Assembly (NCBI GenBank): GCA_002296285.1
Contig: DBHX01000019.1
Span: forward strand, 1-28,606
Source of the DNA: a bacterium UBP8_UBA817
GTDB lineage: Bacteria > Margulisbacteria > Marinamargulisbacteria > UBA817
Direction of reading: 5' to 3'
DNA: 28,606 bases
Numbering within the stretch: position 1 is the first letter of the stretch; each line of letters opens with the position of its first letter. Below are positions 1 to 7,942 of this stretch, piece by piece. The notes under the pieces are model-generated. The model did not search any database. It saw only the letters and a program-made list of their open reading frames with translations, and was not told the origin of the DNA. The translations under genes and the position numbers were made by a program.

Positions 1-624
1 AGCCGTCTCCCAAGTCGAAAGTGTCCCATTGGATTTAGTATTGGTGGGCAGTCGTTACCTGAATACCAACAAGTAGTGGAAACACTAATTCCGTATATCA
101 CAGCGGATGTCAATCAGCCCTATATCGAAATTAATATTAGCTGCCCCAATACAACCACCGGAACGTCCATGCATGACAATCTTGATGATATTGAATCACT
201 GATTCGAACCATTCGAAAATTAACCCCCATTGTTTTGGTCATTAAAGTATCTCCCGATGCAACGGATGAAAATTTGTGCGATATAGCAAAGCTTGCGACA
301 GAATTTGATCATGTGACATTAAATGCTGGAAATACTCAATTAAAATCAACAACAGATGTTGGTTTAAAGCCGCATCGGATATCCATTGGGAGGGGGGGCT
401 TAAGTGGGCCATCACTATTTAATAGAACCCTAGATATGGCCAACTTATTATCCCAATTTAATTTGCCGTTAATTTCAACGGGGGGGATTACGAATTCTGA
501 TCAAATTGAGCAATTATTGAATTCGGGCGTATCCGTTGTTGGAATGGCAACCCAGTTGGTCAAGAATCCTTTTTCTATTATTCGAATGAATAAGGCGCTA
601 GATTATAAATTAAATAATCATTAA
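1..624 (+). CDS. pyrD: dihydroorotate dehydrogenase, C-terminal part (5' end outside window)
   Basis: FMN enzyme of pyrimidine synthesis that oxidises dihydroorotate to orotate. The frame is open from base 1, so the GTG at 76 is internal and the gene continues off the left edge; 207 residues are visible. The active-site loop reads INISCPNT. Further on are IKVSPD (substrate/FMN lysine strand), GRGGLSGPSL and STGGI, the FMN phosphate-binding end of the TIM barrel. The spacing and the GGLSGPSL segment fit the family well. The catalytic base position holds cysteine, as in class 1 enzymes; class 2 enzymes have serine there, so the subclass is uncertain. Its stop codon overlaps the stop of the convergent gene on the other strand. 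Confidence 0.88.
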   Translation, partial: SRLPSRKCPIGFSIGGQSLPEYQQVVETLIPYITADVNQPYIEINISCPNTTTGTSMHDNLDDIESLIRTIRKLTPIVLVIKVSPDATDENLCDIAKLATEFDHVTLNAGNTQLKSTTDVGLKPHRISIGRGGLSGPSLFNRTLDMANLLSQFNLPLISTGGITNSDQIEQLLNSGVSVVGMATQLVKNPFSIIRMNKALDYKLNNH

Positions 625-1394
625 TACAAAACTTTATTTGCTCGGTAAATAATGGTTTTCAATTCAGTGATTTGGTTAAAGTACTCTTCTAATTGCAACT
701 GGTTAATGGTAATTTCATCGGTCATTTTATAGACCTTAATTCGATGGAGAAGGTCGTTCATTTTTTGAGAGGAATCTTGGCGATAGGTTTCAAAAAAAGC
801 CCGGTACTTTTGATTGATATTAACAAGTTTTAACCCTTGGAATTCATAATAATCAACCCAATAATTTGAGTTTTTTTGTGACTCATCTTCAATGTAGGGG
901 CGACCAAACATTGTTAAGGGAGTTTCATATTTTAAATGGGCATTATCTAACATTTCATAACGGGTTTTAACAAATGTTTCAGAAATTTCTTGAAACTTAT
1001 TGTTGTGATTGATTAAGAACGAACTAATGACTTGATCTGGAAAATCGCTATCTAAATCAGTGTAATTGATAACAATATCTTTCAACTGATCATGATTTAA
1101 GTCCATAAGATCAATGGATTGAATTAAATTGGTTGAATCAACATCTGATATGCTTTGATATTCCCAAATAAGGTCCAATAGAACATTATCCGTACTGGTA
1201 ATACCAACTTTAATGGTGCCGCTGTCTTTGGCATATTCTGTAACATTTTGCGATGCATACTCATAGGTAACAATGTTGTATGTGACACCATCATTGAAAA
1301 TAGGGGTTTCTTCAAAAATATTAAGTACGTTTATTTCACGTGTTTCAGAATGGGTTAGAATTGAACATAAAAAAAGCAATAGTAAAATGCGCAT
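621..1394 (-). CDS. small exported protein with one calcium-binding-like motif
   Basis: Function not recognised. The frame is open back to 1460, but the ATG at 1394 is preferred because it starts directly with a signal peptide (MRILLLLFLCSILTHSETRE) and avoids overlap with the divergent gene at 1445. The mature part is about 240 residues and mostly polar. It contains DLNHDQLKDIVI followed by DLDSD, a pattern like the Asp-rich loops of FG-GAP/VCBS repeats, present only once. There is no lipobox with the usual small residue before the cysteine, so a periplasmic or secreted soluble protein is more likely than a lipoprotein. It ends tail to tail with pyrD, with the stop codons overlapping. No clear Shine-Dalgarno sequence precedes the start. 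Confidence 0.6.
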   Translation of the reverse strand: MRILLLLFLCSILTHSETREINVLNIFEETPIFNDGVTYNIVTYEYASQNVTEYAKDSGTIKVGITSTDNVLLDLIWEYQSISDVDSTNLIQSIDLMDLNHDQLKDIVINYTDLDSDFPDQVISSFLINHNNKFQEISETFVKTRYEMLDNAHLKYETPLTMFGRPYIEDESQKNSNYWVDYYEFQGLKLVNINQKYRAFFETYRQDSSQKMNDLLHRIKVYKMTDEITINQLQLEEYFNQITELKTIIYRANKVLY

Positions 1395-1444
1395 TAATAC
1401 TATTATTATGTGACAAGTAAAAAATTGCAAAGGTTTAAATAAAT

Positions 1445-1792
1445 ATGACACACATTTCAAACGAAAAATGGAAAGAATTGAGAACGCGAATGATGGTATT
1501 GGGAATTTTAGAGGATGAGATTGAGGAGTTGTTTATTTTGGGGAGTGGGTCTGGGGGGCAAAAATTAAACAAAACAAATTCAGTTGTACAATTAAAATAC
1601 AAAGATATAATGATTCGTAGTAAAAAAAGTCGAAGCAGAGATTCAAATCGATTTTTTGCCCGACGGGAGTTATGCAACCAAGTATCGGAAAAATTGGGGA
1701 TTCCAACCAAGGATGATATGAAAATCAAAAAGGCCATAAAACAAAAGAAACGTCGAAAATCAAAATCAATCAAAAAATATTCAGATAACTAA
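1445..1792 (+). CDS. release-factor-like GGQ-domain protein
   Basis: A 115-residue protein consisting of a class I release-factor catalytic domain without codon-recognition domains. The segment GSGSGGQKLNKTNSVVQL carries the universal GGQ that hydrolyses peptidyl-tRNA. It is followed by a strand and the motif RSRDSNRFFARREL, and a strongly basic tail (KQKKRRKSKSIKK) suited to binding ribosomal RNA. The GSGxGGQK form and the RSRxxNR motif resemble the stand-alone release-factor-like group that includes mitochondrial C12orf65/mtRF-R more than ArfB, so a role in rescuing stalled ribosomes is inferred. An AAAGG 11 bases before the ATG supports the start. sucA begins 49 bases downstream on the same strand, probably in one transcript. 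Confidence 0.8.
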   Translation: MTHISNEKWKELRTRMMVLGILEDEIEELFILGSGSGGQKLNKTNSVVQLKYKDIMIRSKKSRSRDSNRFFARRELCNQVSEKLGIPTKDDMKIKKAIKQKKRRKSKSIKKYSDN

Positions 1793-1841
1793 AAAAGTTT
1801 TTAGACTTCTCAATTTCACAAGTTTTACATAGAATAACTCT

Positions 1842-4553
1842 ATGGACAAATATACATACATCAGCAACTCAAACCCTGCTTTTATTGAAGAGCTTTACAA
1901 CAAGTATAAGGAAAACCCTGAAAATGTTGAACCTAAGTGGCAAGCATTTTTTGAAGGGTTTGATTTTTTTAACGACGTTAATGAGGCAAATCCTTTCAAT
2001 GAAGGCAACCCAAAATCTTTAAAAGAAATCGCTGTATCGAAGTTAATCGATGCGTATCGAACCAGAGGGCATTTGATTTCCAAAACAAATCCAGTACGGG
2101 AGCGACGACAGCATAAAAATGATTTGCAAATAGAGTACTTTAATTTAAGCGATAAGGATTTGAGCACAACATTTGATGCTGGTTCCGAAATTGGCCTCAA
2201 TAACGCCACATTAAGCCAGATTATTACGCACTTAAAATCCACCTACTGTGGGTCGATTGGTGTCGAATTTATGCATTGTCAAAATGAGAAAGTTCGTGAG
2301 TGGCTGATTGGGCAAATGGAGCCAATTTCAAATAAGCCGAATTATGATAAAAAGAAACAAGTTCATATTCTTGAAATGATTAACCGTGCGGTAAATTTTG
2401 AGAATTTTCTGCAAACAAAATTTGTGGGTAAAAAACGATTTTCATTGGAGGGCATAGAATCATTAATTCCTTCACTTGATTCTGCGATTTCATTGGGCGC
2501 AGATTTGGGGGTTAAAGAATGTGTCTTGGGAATGGCTCACCGTGGTCGACTAAATGTGTTGGTTAATGTATTTCAAAAAACAGTTGAAAATGTTTTTTCA
2601 GAATTTGAAGAGTCAAATTTTCATGATGATAAGTGGAGTGGTGATGTGAAGTACCATTTGGGCCGATCCGCAGATATTAAAACTCCCAATGGTAAAGATG
2701 TGCATTTGTCTTTGGTGCCAAATCCATCTCACTTGGAAACCGTCAATCCAGTGGTCACAGGCATTAGCTATTCAAAAATTAAACACTTATATGAAAATGA
2801 TTTGAATAGTGTATTGCCAATCATGATTCATGGGGACGCTGCATTTTCCGGGCAGGGCGTGAATTATGAGTTGTCAAATATGTCCCAACTCGATGGTTAT
2901 AAAGTTGGTGGGGCCATTCACATTGTTTTAAATAACCAAATTGGGTTTACGGCCAACTATAAAGAGTGCCGATCCAGTATGTATTGCACTGATTTGGCCA
3001 AAGTCACTGAATCCCCAGTGTTTCATGTGAACGCAGATGATCCCATTGCTGTGGTCCATGCGGTAGAAATGGCGGTGAAAATTCGTCAGGAATTTGGAAT
3101 TGATGTGTTTGTCGATATTCTAGGGTATCGTCGATATGGTCATAATGAGGGTGACGAGCCACGATTTACTCAGCCCATGCTGTATCAGTCCATTGCAAAG
3201 CATGATAATGTTTTTAAAATTTTTAATCATCAACTGCTGTCAAATGATGTGATTACATCCAAAGAATCTGAAGCAATGGTGACTGGCTTTAAGCAGTCAC
3301 TTCAAGAAAAGTTGGACTACACACGAGACAAAAAACCAAAAGCTGAGTTGGATATGTTCAAACGAAAATGGGAAGGGTTTCGTACGTCTGAAGAAAAAGA
3401 TTTTGAGCATTCCATTAAAACGGGTGCGAGTAAAAAATCATTGGACCAGGTGGCAAAAGCATTAAGCGTTCCACCGAAAGACTTTAATGTGTTTAAAAAA
3501 ACTGAAAAGTTAATGAAGCAACGCGATGATTTGTATTTTAAGCAAAAAAAAGTAGATTGGGGCTTGGCCGAGCAGTTGGCATTTGGGAGCTTAATTTTAG
3601 ATGGTAATAACGTTCGATTATCTGGGCAGGATTGCCAAAGGGGAACGTTCTCTCACCGGCATTCTGTGATCAAAGATGAACAAAATGAAACGCATTATAC
3701 GCCATTGAATCAATTATCCAATACCACAGGTTTTGAGGTTTTAAATTCCCATTTATCTGAATATTGTGTTATGGGGTTTGAATATGGGTATTCATTGGCT
3801 TCCCCCAATGTATTAACCATATGGGAAGCTCAGTTTGGGGATTTTTCTAATGGTGCCCAAATTATGATTGATCAATATTTGTCTTCGTCTGAAAAGAAAT
3901 GGCAGCGGATGAGTGGATTAACATTATTGTTGCCTCATGGATATGAAGGCCAGGGCCCAGAGCATTCATCGGCCAGATTTGAGCGTTACTTACAGTTATG
4001 TGCTGAGAATAATATGTATGTGGCCAACATCACGTCCCCAGCAAACTTTTTCCATGCGCTTCGTCGTCAAATTAAAAATAAATTTAGAATTCCATTGGTG
4101 GTCATGTCGCCAAAAAGTTTATTGCGGCATCCCAGTGTGATTTCTAATGTGTCCGAATTAGTAAATGGAACATTTCAAGAAATCATTGATGATTCAATCA
4201 AGACGGCCAAGCGTGTCATTTGTTGCACCGGCAAAGTGTACTATGATCTTCTTGCTCATAGAGAGGAGAAGAAAATAAAAGATGTCGCGATAGTTCGATT
4301 TGAACAATTGTATCCGTTGCCTAAAAAGCAACTGGCTGATTTAAGAAAGAAGTATGCCAAGTCAGAGTGGGTATGGGCACAAGAAGAACCTGAAAATATG
4401 GGTGCTTGGGCACATGTCATGCGCCATACCAATGATATTGATTGGCATTATGTTGGGCGCCAAGAAAGCGCATCCCCCGCCGTTGGTAGCTCAAAAATTC
4501 ATTTAAAACAACAAAATCTGCTTGTGGAACAAGCATTTGGGAAATTAAATTAA
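1842..4553 (+). CDS. sucA: 2-oxoglutarate dehydrogenase E1 component
   Basis: Thiamine-diphosphate enzyme that decarboxylates 2-oxoglutarate and transfers the succinyl group to the lipoyl arm of SucB. At 903 residues it is full length, slightly shorter than the usual 930-940. The N-terminal E1 anchoring segment ends in KWQAFFEGFDF. Then come MAHRGRLNVLVN, NPSHLETVNPVV with the active-site histidine, HGDAAFSGQG (thiamine diphosphate/Mg site), NNQIGFTAN, and the C-terminal transketolase-like part with EAQFGDFSNGAQ and EEPENMGAW. It is followed by sucB after 9 bases and by lpd, so the window encodes a complete complex. No strong Shine-Dalgarno sequence precedes the ATG. Confidence 0.96.
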   Translation: MDKYTYISNSNPAFIEELYNKYKENPENVEPKWQAFFEGFDFFNDVNEANPFNEGNPKSLKEIAVSKLIDAYRTRGHLISKTNPVRERRQHKNDLQIEYFNLSDKDLSTTFDAGSEIGLNNATLSQIITHLKSTYCGSIGVEFMHCQNEKVREWLIGQMEPISNKPNYDKKKQVHILEMINRAVNFENFLQTKFVGKKRFSLEGIESLIPSLDSAISLGADLGVKECVLGMAHRGRLNVLVNVFQKTVENVFSEFEESNFHDDKWSGDVKYHLGRSADIKTPNGKDVHLSLVPNPSHLETVNPVVTGISYSKIKHLYENDLNSVLPIMIHGDAAFSGQGVNYELSNMSQLDGYKVGGAIHIVLNNQIGFTANYKECRSSMYCTDLAKVTESPVFHVNADDPIAVVHAVEMAVKIRQEFGIDVFVDILGYRRYGHNEGDEPRFTQPMLYQSIAKHDNVFKIFNHQLLSNDVITSKESEAMVTGFKQSLQEKLDYTRDKKPKAELDMFKRKWEGFRTSEEKDFEHSIKTGASKKSLDQVAKALSVPPKDFNVFKKTEKLMKQRDDLYFKQKKVDWGLAEQLAFGSLILDGNNVRLSGQDCQRGTFSHRHSVIKDEQNETHYTPLNQLSNTTGFEVLNSHLSEYCVMGFEYGYSLASPNVLTIWEAQFGDFSNGAQIMIDQYLSSSEKKWQRMSGLTLLLPHGYEGQGPEHSSARFERYLQLCAENNMYVANITSPANFFHALRRQIKNKFRIPLVVMSPKSLLRHPSVISNVSELVNGTFQEIIDDSIKTAKRVICCTGKVYYDLLAHREEKKIKDVAIVRFEQLYPLPKKQLADLRKKYAKSEWVWAQEEPENMGAWAHVMRHTNDIDWHYVGRQESASPAVGSSKIHLKQQNLLVEQAFGKLN

Positions 4554-4558
4554 GGAGA
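4551..4558 (+). promoter_or_regulatory. Shine-Dalgarno sequence of sucB
   Basis: TAAGGAGA immediately overlaps the sucA stop codon and lies five bases before the sucB ATG. Together with TAAGGAGAT before lpd it shows that this organism uses canonical Shine-Dalgarno initiation. Confidence 0.8.
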
Positions 4559-4562
4559 CGCA

Positions 4563-5780
4563 ATGAAAGTTGATATTATAGTACCTGCCGCCGGAGAATC
4601 AGTCACAGAGGCTGATATCGCCTCGTGGTCAAAAACATCGGGTGAGTTTGTTGAAATGGATGATGTATTATTGGAATTGGAAACGGATAAAGCTTCCATG
4701 GAGTTAAATGCGGAAACAAGTGGCACCTTAACCATTGTTAAAGAAGAAGGTGAAACGGTGCAAGTGGGAGATGTTATTGGATTTATTACACCTGGAGATG
4801 GAGGTTCTGCGCCAAAAACGACGCAAGAAAAAGTTGAGGCCCCAGCCACCCAACAAGCGCCTGAAACCACTGTGTCAGACACAGATCACTATGCCAAAGG
4901 GCATCCATCCCCAGCCGCTGCAAATGCATTGGCAAGTGCAAACATTCCTGTTGATTCTGTTGCAGGTACTGGGAAAAACGGACGCATTACCAAAGCGGAT
5001 GCAGAAGCGGCCAAAGCCACCGTGCCATCATCGCCATCCCCATTGGAAGACAAATCCGTCGAATCTGTGAGCGTTGGTGAGCGATCGGATCGTCGAGAGA
5101 AAATGTCTCGATTGCGCCGTACCGTTGCTCAACGGTTGGTGAATGCCCAGCATACTCAGGCATTATTGACGACGTTTAATGAAGTTGATTTAACTGAAGT
5201 GATGAATATTCGTAAGAAATACAAAGAATCATTCAAAGAAAAATACAACGTCAACCTTGGCTTTATGTCCTTTTTTACCAAAGCAGCATGTGAAGCATTG
5301 CAAGAATTTCCGATCATGAATGCATCGGTTGATGATGATCATATTGTTTATCATGATTATTGTGATATTGGTATTGCGGTTGCATCACCCAAAGGGCTTG
5401 TTGTTCCCGTGATTCGATCGGCCGATCAATTATCATTCAAGCAAATTGAATCAGCGATTGTGGGGTATGCAAAAAAAGCTCGGGATGGCCAAATTTCATT
5501 GGATGATATGGATGGGGGCACATTTACAATAACCAATGGTGGAACGTTTGGGTCCATGTTATCAACACCGATTGTGAATTATCCCCAGAGTGCCATTTTG
5601 GGAATGCATAACATTGTTCAACGCCCAATGGTGGTGGATGGTGAGATTAAAGCTCGGCCAATGATGTATTTGGCGGTATCATATGATCATCGAATTATCG
5701 ATGGATCCGATGCGGTTCGTTTTTTAGTTGCCATTAAAGATCGATTGGAAGATCCGTCACGATTATTAATAGGGTTATAA
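4563..5780 (+). CDS. sucB: 2-oxoglutarate dehydrogenase E2, dihydrolipoyllysine succinyltransferase
   Basis: Core of the 2-oxoglutarate dehydrogenase complex, passing succinyl groups to CoA. A 405-residue protein with one N-terminal lipoyl domain (residues 1-78; ETDKAS with lipoylated Lys43), an Ala/Pro/Thr-rich linker, a peripheral subunit-binding domain near 105-145 (PAAANALA, GTGKNGRITKADAEAA) and a catalytic domain from about 175. The catalytic motif HRIIDG holds His376 and Asp380. The ETDKAS form differs from the ETDKV of many alpha- and gammaproteobacterial SucB proteins, a small taxonomic hint. It lies between sucA and lpd with strong ribosome sites on both sides. The lipoate ligase at 9219-9914 is the likely source of its cofactor. 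Confidence 0.95.
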   Translation: MKVDIIVPAAGESVTEADIASWSKTSGEFVEMDDVLLELETDKASMELNAETSGTLTIVKEEGETVQVGDVIGFITPGDGGSAPKTTQEKVEAPATQQAPETTVSDTDHYAKGHPSPAAANALASANIPVDSVAGTGKNGRITKADAEAAKATVPSSPSPLEDKSVESVSVGERSDRREKMSRLRRTVAQRLVNAQHTQALLTTFNEVDLTEVMNIRKKYKESFKEKYNVNLGFMSFFTKAACEALQEFPIMNASVDDDHIVYHDYCDIGIAVASPKGLVVPVIRSADQLSFKQIESAIVGYAKKARDGQISLDDMDGGTFTITNGGTFGSMLSTPIVNYPQSAILGMHNIVQRPMVVDGEIKARPMMYLAVSYDHRIIDGSDAVRFLVAIKDRLEDPSRLLIGL

Positions 5781-5791
5781 GGAGATAATGA

Positions 5792-7195
5792 ATGTCTGAA
5801 CAATTTGATGTTGGTGTTATTGGTGCGGGTCCAGCCGGATATGTGGCCGCCATTCGAAGTGCGCAGTTAGGCCTTAAAACAGTCATTATTGAGGCACAGG
5901 AAGCCCTAGGGGGTACCTGTCTAAATTGGGGATGCATTCCATCCAAGGCCTTATTGGATTCTTCTGAGCATTACCATCAAGCCATTCATAAGTTTGATGT
6001 TCATGGCATAAAAACGGGTAAGGTTTCGGTGGATTGGCCACAGATGCAAAAACGAAAAAATGATGTCGTTGGGAATACAACACAAGGCATTGATTACTTA
6101 ATGAGTAAAAATAAGATCGCGGTTGAGAAGGGACTGGGAACATTTAAAACCTCCACTGAAGTTGAAGTTAAAAATGGAAAGAAAAAGACATCGGTGCATG
6201 CAAAAAAATGGGTGATTGCAACAGGGTCATCTGTGACAGAGTTGCCGTGTGCGCCAATGGATGGCCAACGGATCATCGGATCAAATGAAGCCATATCATT
6301 GCCGGAAATTCCAAAAGAGATGATTGTTATTGGTGGTGGGGTGATCGGCGTTGAATTGGGATCCGTATATGCAAGATTGGGAACCAAAGTAACCATTATT
6401 GAATTTTTTGATCGATTGCTACCAACCATGGACAAAGACTTGGGTAAAGGGCTTCAGAAAGCGCTGAAATCACTAAATATGTCGTTTCATTTTAATACGA
6501 AAGTGACCCAAGCTGAAGTGAAGAAAAATGTGGTTCATGTAACGGCGGAAGATAAAGCTGGAAAAGAAATTAAATTAACGGCCGATTACACCTTGGTATC
6601 GATTGGAAGGCGCCCGAATACGGCGGGCCTAGGGCTTGATAATGTGGGTGTGGCAGTGGATGCTCAAGGTCGCATTGAGATTAACAGCAACTTTGAAACA
6701 AATATTCCTGGCATATATGCCATTGGGGATGTGGTTAAAGGGGCCATGCTGGCGCATAAAGCATCCGAAGAGGGTGTGGTTTGTGTTGAAAAAATTGCAG
6801 GACACCAAGCTCATTTAAATTACAATACCATTCCTGGTGTTGTGTATACTTGGCCAGAGGTTGCTTCTGTTGGAAAAACCGAACAGGAATTAAAAGATGC
6901 TGGCGTAGAATACAATGCCGGAAAATTTCCATTTAAGGCCAGTGGTCGAGCCCGTGCATCCGAAGAAAGTGATGGATTCATTAAGGTGATTTCAGATAAA
7001 GCCACGGATGAAATTTTGGGTGTTCACATGATTGGCCCCAGAGCGGCCGATATGATTGCTGAGGCCGTGGTTGCCATGGAGTACCGTGCATCGGCAGAAG
7101 ACATTGGTATGTTGGTTCACCCACACCCAACCTTTACAGAGGCCATAAAAGAAGCCGCTTTGGGGGCCACAGGTAATCGTGCCATCCATATATAA
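5792..7195 (+). CDS. lpdA: dihydrolipoamide dehydrogenase (E3)
   Basis: Flavoprotein that re-oxidises dihydrolipoyl groups on SucB with NAD+. A 467-residue, full-length protein. It has the FAD dinucleotide fold (VIGAGPAGY, residues 9-17), redox disulfide Cys43/Cys48 in GGTCLNWGCIPSKALL, a central NAD fold (VIGGGVIGVE), the second FAD motif (PGIYAIGDV) and the C-terminal dimer-interface catalytic pair His445/Glu450 in HPHPTFTEAIKEAAL. TAAGGAGAT overlaps the sucB stop region and fixes the start. It is the last gene of the operon; a 747-base stretch without an intact gene follows. Confidence 0.96.
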   Translation: MSEQFDVGVIGAGPAGYVAAIRSAQLGLKTVIIEAQEALGGTCLNWGCIPSKALLDSSEHYHQAIHKFDVHGIKTGKVSVDWPQMQKRKNDVVGNTTQGIDYLMSKNKIAVEKGLGTFKTSTEVEVKNGKKKTSVHAKKWVIATGSSVTELPCAPMDGQRIIGSNEAISLPEIPKEMIVIGGGVIGVELGSVYARLGTKVTIIEFFDRLLPTMDKDLGKGLQKALKSLNMSFHFNTKVTQAEVKKNVVHVTAEDKAGKEIKLTADYTLVSIGRRPNTAGLGLDNVGVAVDAQGRIEINSNFETNIPGIYAIGDVVKGAMLAHKASEEGVVCVEKIAGHQAHLNYNTIPGVVYTWPEVASVGKTEQELKDAGVEYNAGKFPFKASGRARASEESDGFIKVISDKATDEILGVHMIGPRAADMIAEAVVAMEYRASAEDIGMLVHPHPTFTEAIKEAALGATGNRAIHI

Positions 7196-7260
7196 TGACT
7201 AAGTTGTAAAATACAACAAATGGTCGTGTGGGATTGGGCCCATTTATGAAGTGGTTCATT

Positions 7261-7292
7261 AAAAACTGAGAGGTTTATAAACCATCGTTTTT
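7261..7292 (+). terminator. possible weak terminator or hairpin downstream of lpd
   Basis: A perfect 12-base palindrome GGTTTATAAACC (7272-7283) is bracketed by AAAAAC (7261-7266) and GTTTTT (7287-7292), which could pair to lengthen the stem. A run of five T ends the structure, as in an intrinsic terminator for the sucA-sucB-lpd transcript. The stem is AT-rich and the T run is short. Confidence 0.35.
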
Positions 7293-7370
7293 GGGACAAT
7301 GCACGTTATTGTTTTGATTTAGAAAAGAAACAGGTCCAGCTAACAAACCATTCGTCAGCGTCGATTGACT

Positions 7371-7384
7371 CACCCCGCAGGGTG
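7371..7384. repeat. GC-rich hairpin in the lpd downstream gap
   Basis: CACCC, loop CGCA, GGGTG: a perfect five-pair stem in otherwise AT-rich intergenic DNA, with no T run after it. Its role is unknown. Confidence 0.3.
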
Positions 7385-7450
7385 TGTGTTATTTAACGCG
7401 TTTTATCGCGACTACATGATCGTGCAGGCGGGAGTTGAAAATCAATGTGG

Positions 7451-7802
7451 TTAATCCATCGATTCACTATTTTCATTGAGAGGAGATTCTTCTAATTGAG
7501 TCGTTTCCATGGCAGGAGCGGTCGCCTCTTCTTGCGATTCTTCCACGCAGCCAGCGGTGCAGCTGCTTGGTGTGTTTAGATAAATAAGGGTGTAAGAAAC
7601 AAGGATATAAATTAAATAATGGGGTGATATTTAGTAACCAATTCATTGCATGATAACGGTTATTAATTTTTCCATCCTCAAAGTTGATATAATCATCCGT
7701 TAATCGGTGTCTTTTGATGGATTCTCTTTAATTACGTTCATTAATTGATCCAGTATAAATTTATAGATGCACATTTTCAATATTAGTTCCCGATGTTCTC
7801 AT
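7451..7802 (-). pseudogene. decayed gene for a small single-pass membrane protein
   Basis: Function not recognised. Protein-like segments lie end to end on the minus strand in alternating frames. From the ATG at 7802 comes MRTSGTNIENVHL, then a stop. In the next frame YKFILDQLMNVIKENPSKD follows (about 7766-7706). Back in the first frame KRHRLTDDYINFEDGK and NNRYHAMNWLLNIT run to a run of four G on the + strand (7621-7624). Beyond it, in the second frame again, lie a hydrophobic helix (HYLIYILVSYTLIYL), the cysteine pair SSCTAGC and an acidic tail EESQEEATAPAMETT, ending at the stop at 7451-7453. Removing one base at the 7621-7624 run fuses the last two parts. At least three lesions make this a pseudogene, unless slippage restores the frame. 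A 57-residue overlapping frame (7473-7646) is less protein-like after the run. Confidence 0.6.
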
Positions 7803-7861
7803 TTATTATTTAATTTCTGAAGGTTCAAAATTTTAAATAAATAATAAATTTTAATTAAATA

Positions 7862-7897
7862 TAGCAAAAAGTTTGAAATAAAGACTTTTTTTTGCTA
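7862..7897. repeat. imperfect A/T hairpin upstream of the phosphatase gene
   Basis: TAGCAAAAAGT (7862-7872) can pair with ACTTTTTTTTGCTA (7884-7897), leaving a bulge in the long T run. TTGAAA (7873-7878) lies in the loop and might be a -35 element, but no good -10 sequence follows at the right distance. The structure could be a terminator for + strand read-through or a regulatory element of the gene at 7943. Confidence 0.25.
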
Positions 7898-7942
7898 AAC
7901 AATCAACCGTGTGATTAATCAAATGATTTAGAGGTGATTATA

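Noticed and set aside
7203..7217. Hairpin GTTGTA-AAA-TACAAC just after lpd as a terminator
   Set aside because: The stem is short and AT-rich and no T run follows it; the structure at 7261-7292 is a better candidate.
7473..7646. 57-codon minus-strand ORF as an intact small gene
   Set aside because: Only its first codons are protein-like; after the four-base run the alternative frame carries the membrane helix and acidic tail, so this frame is a by-product of the lesion.
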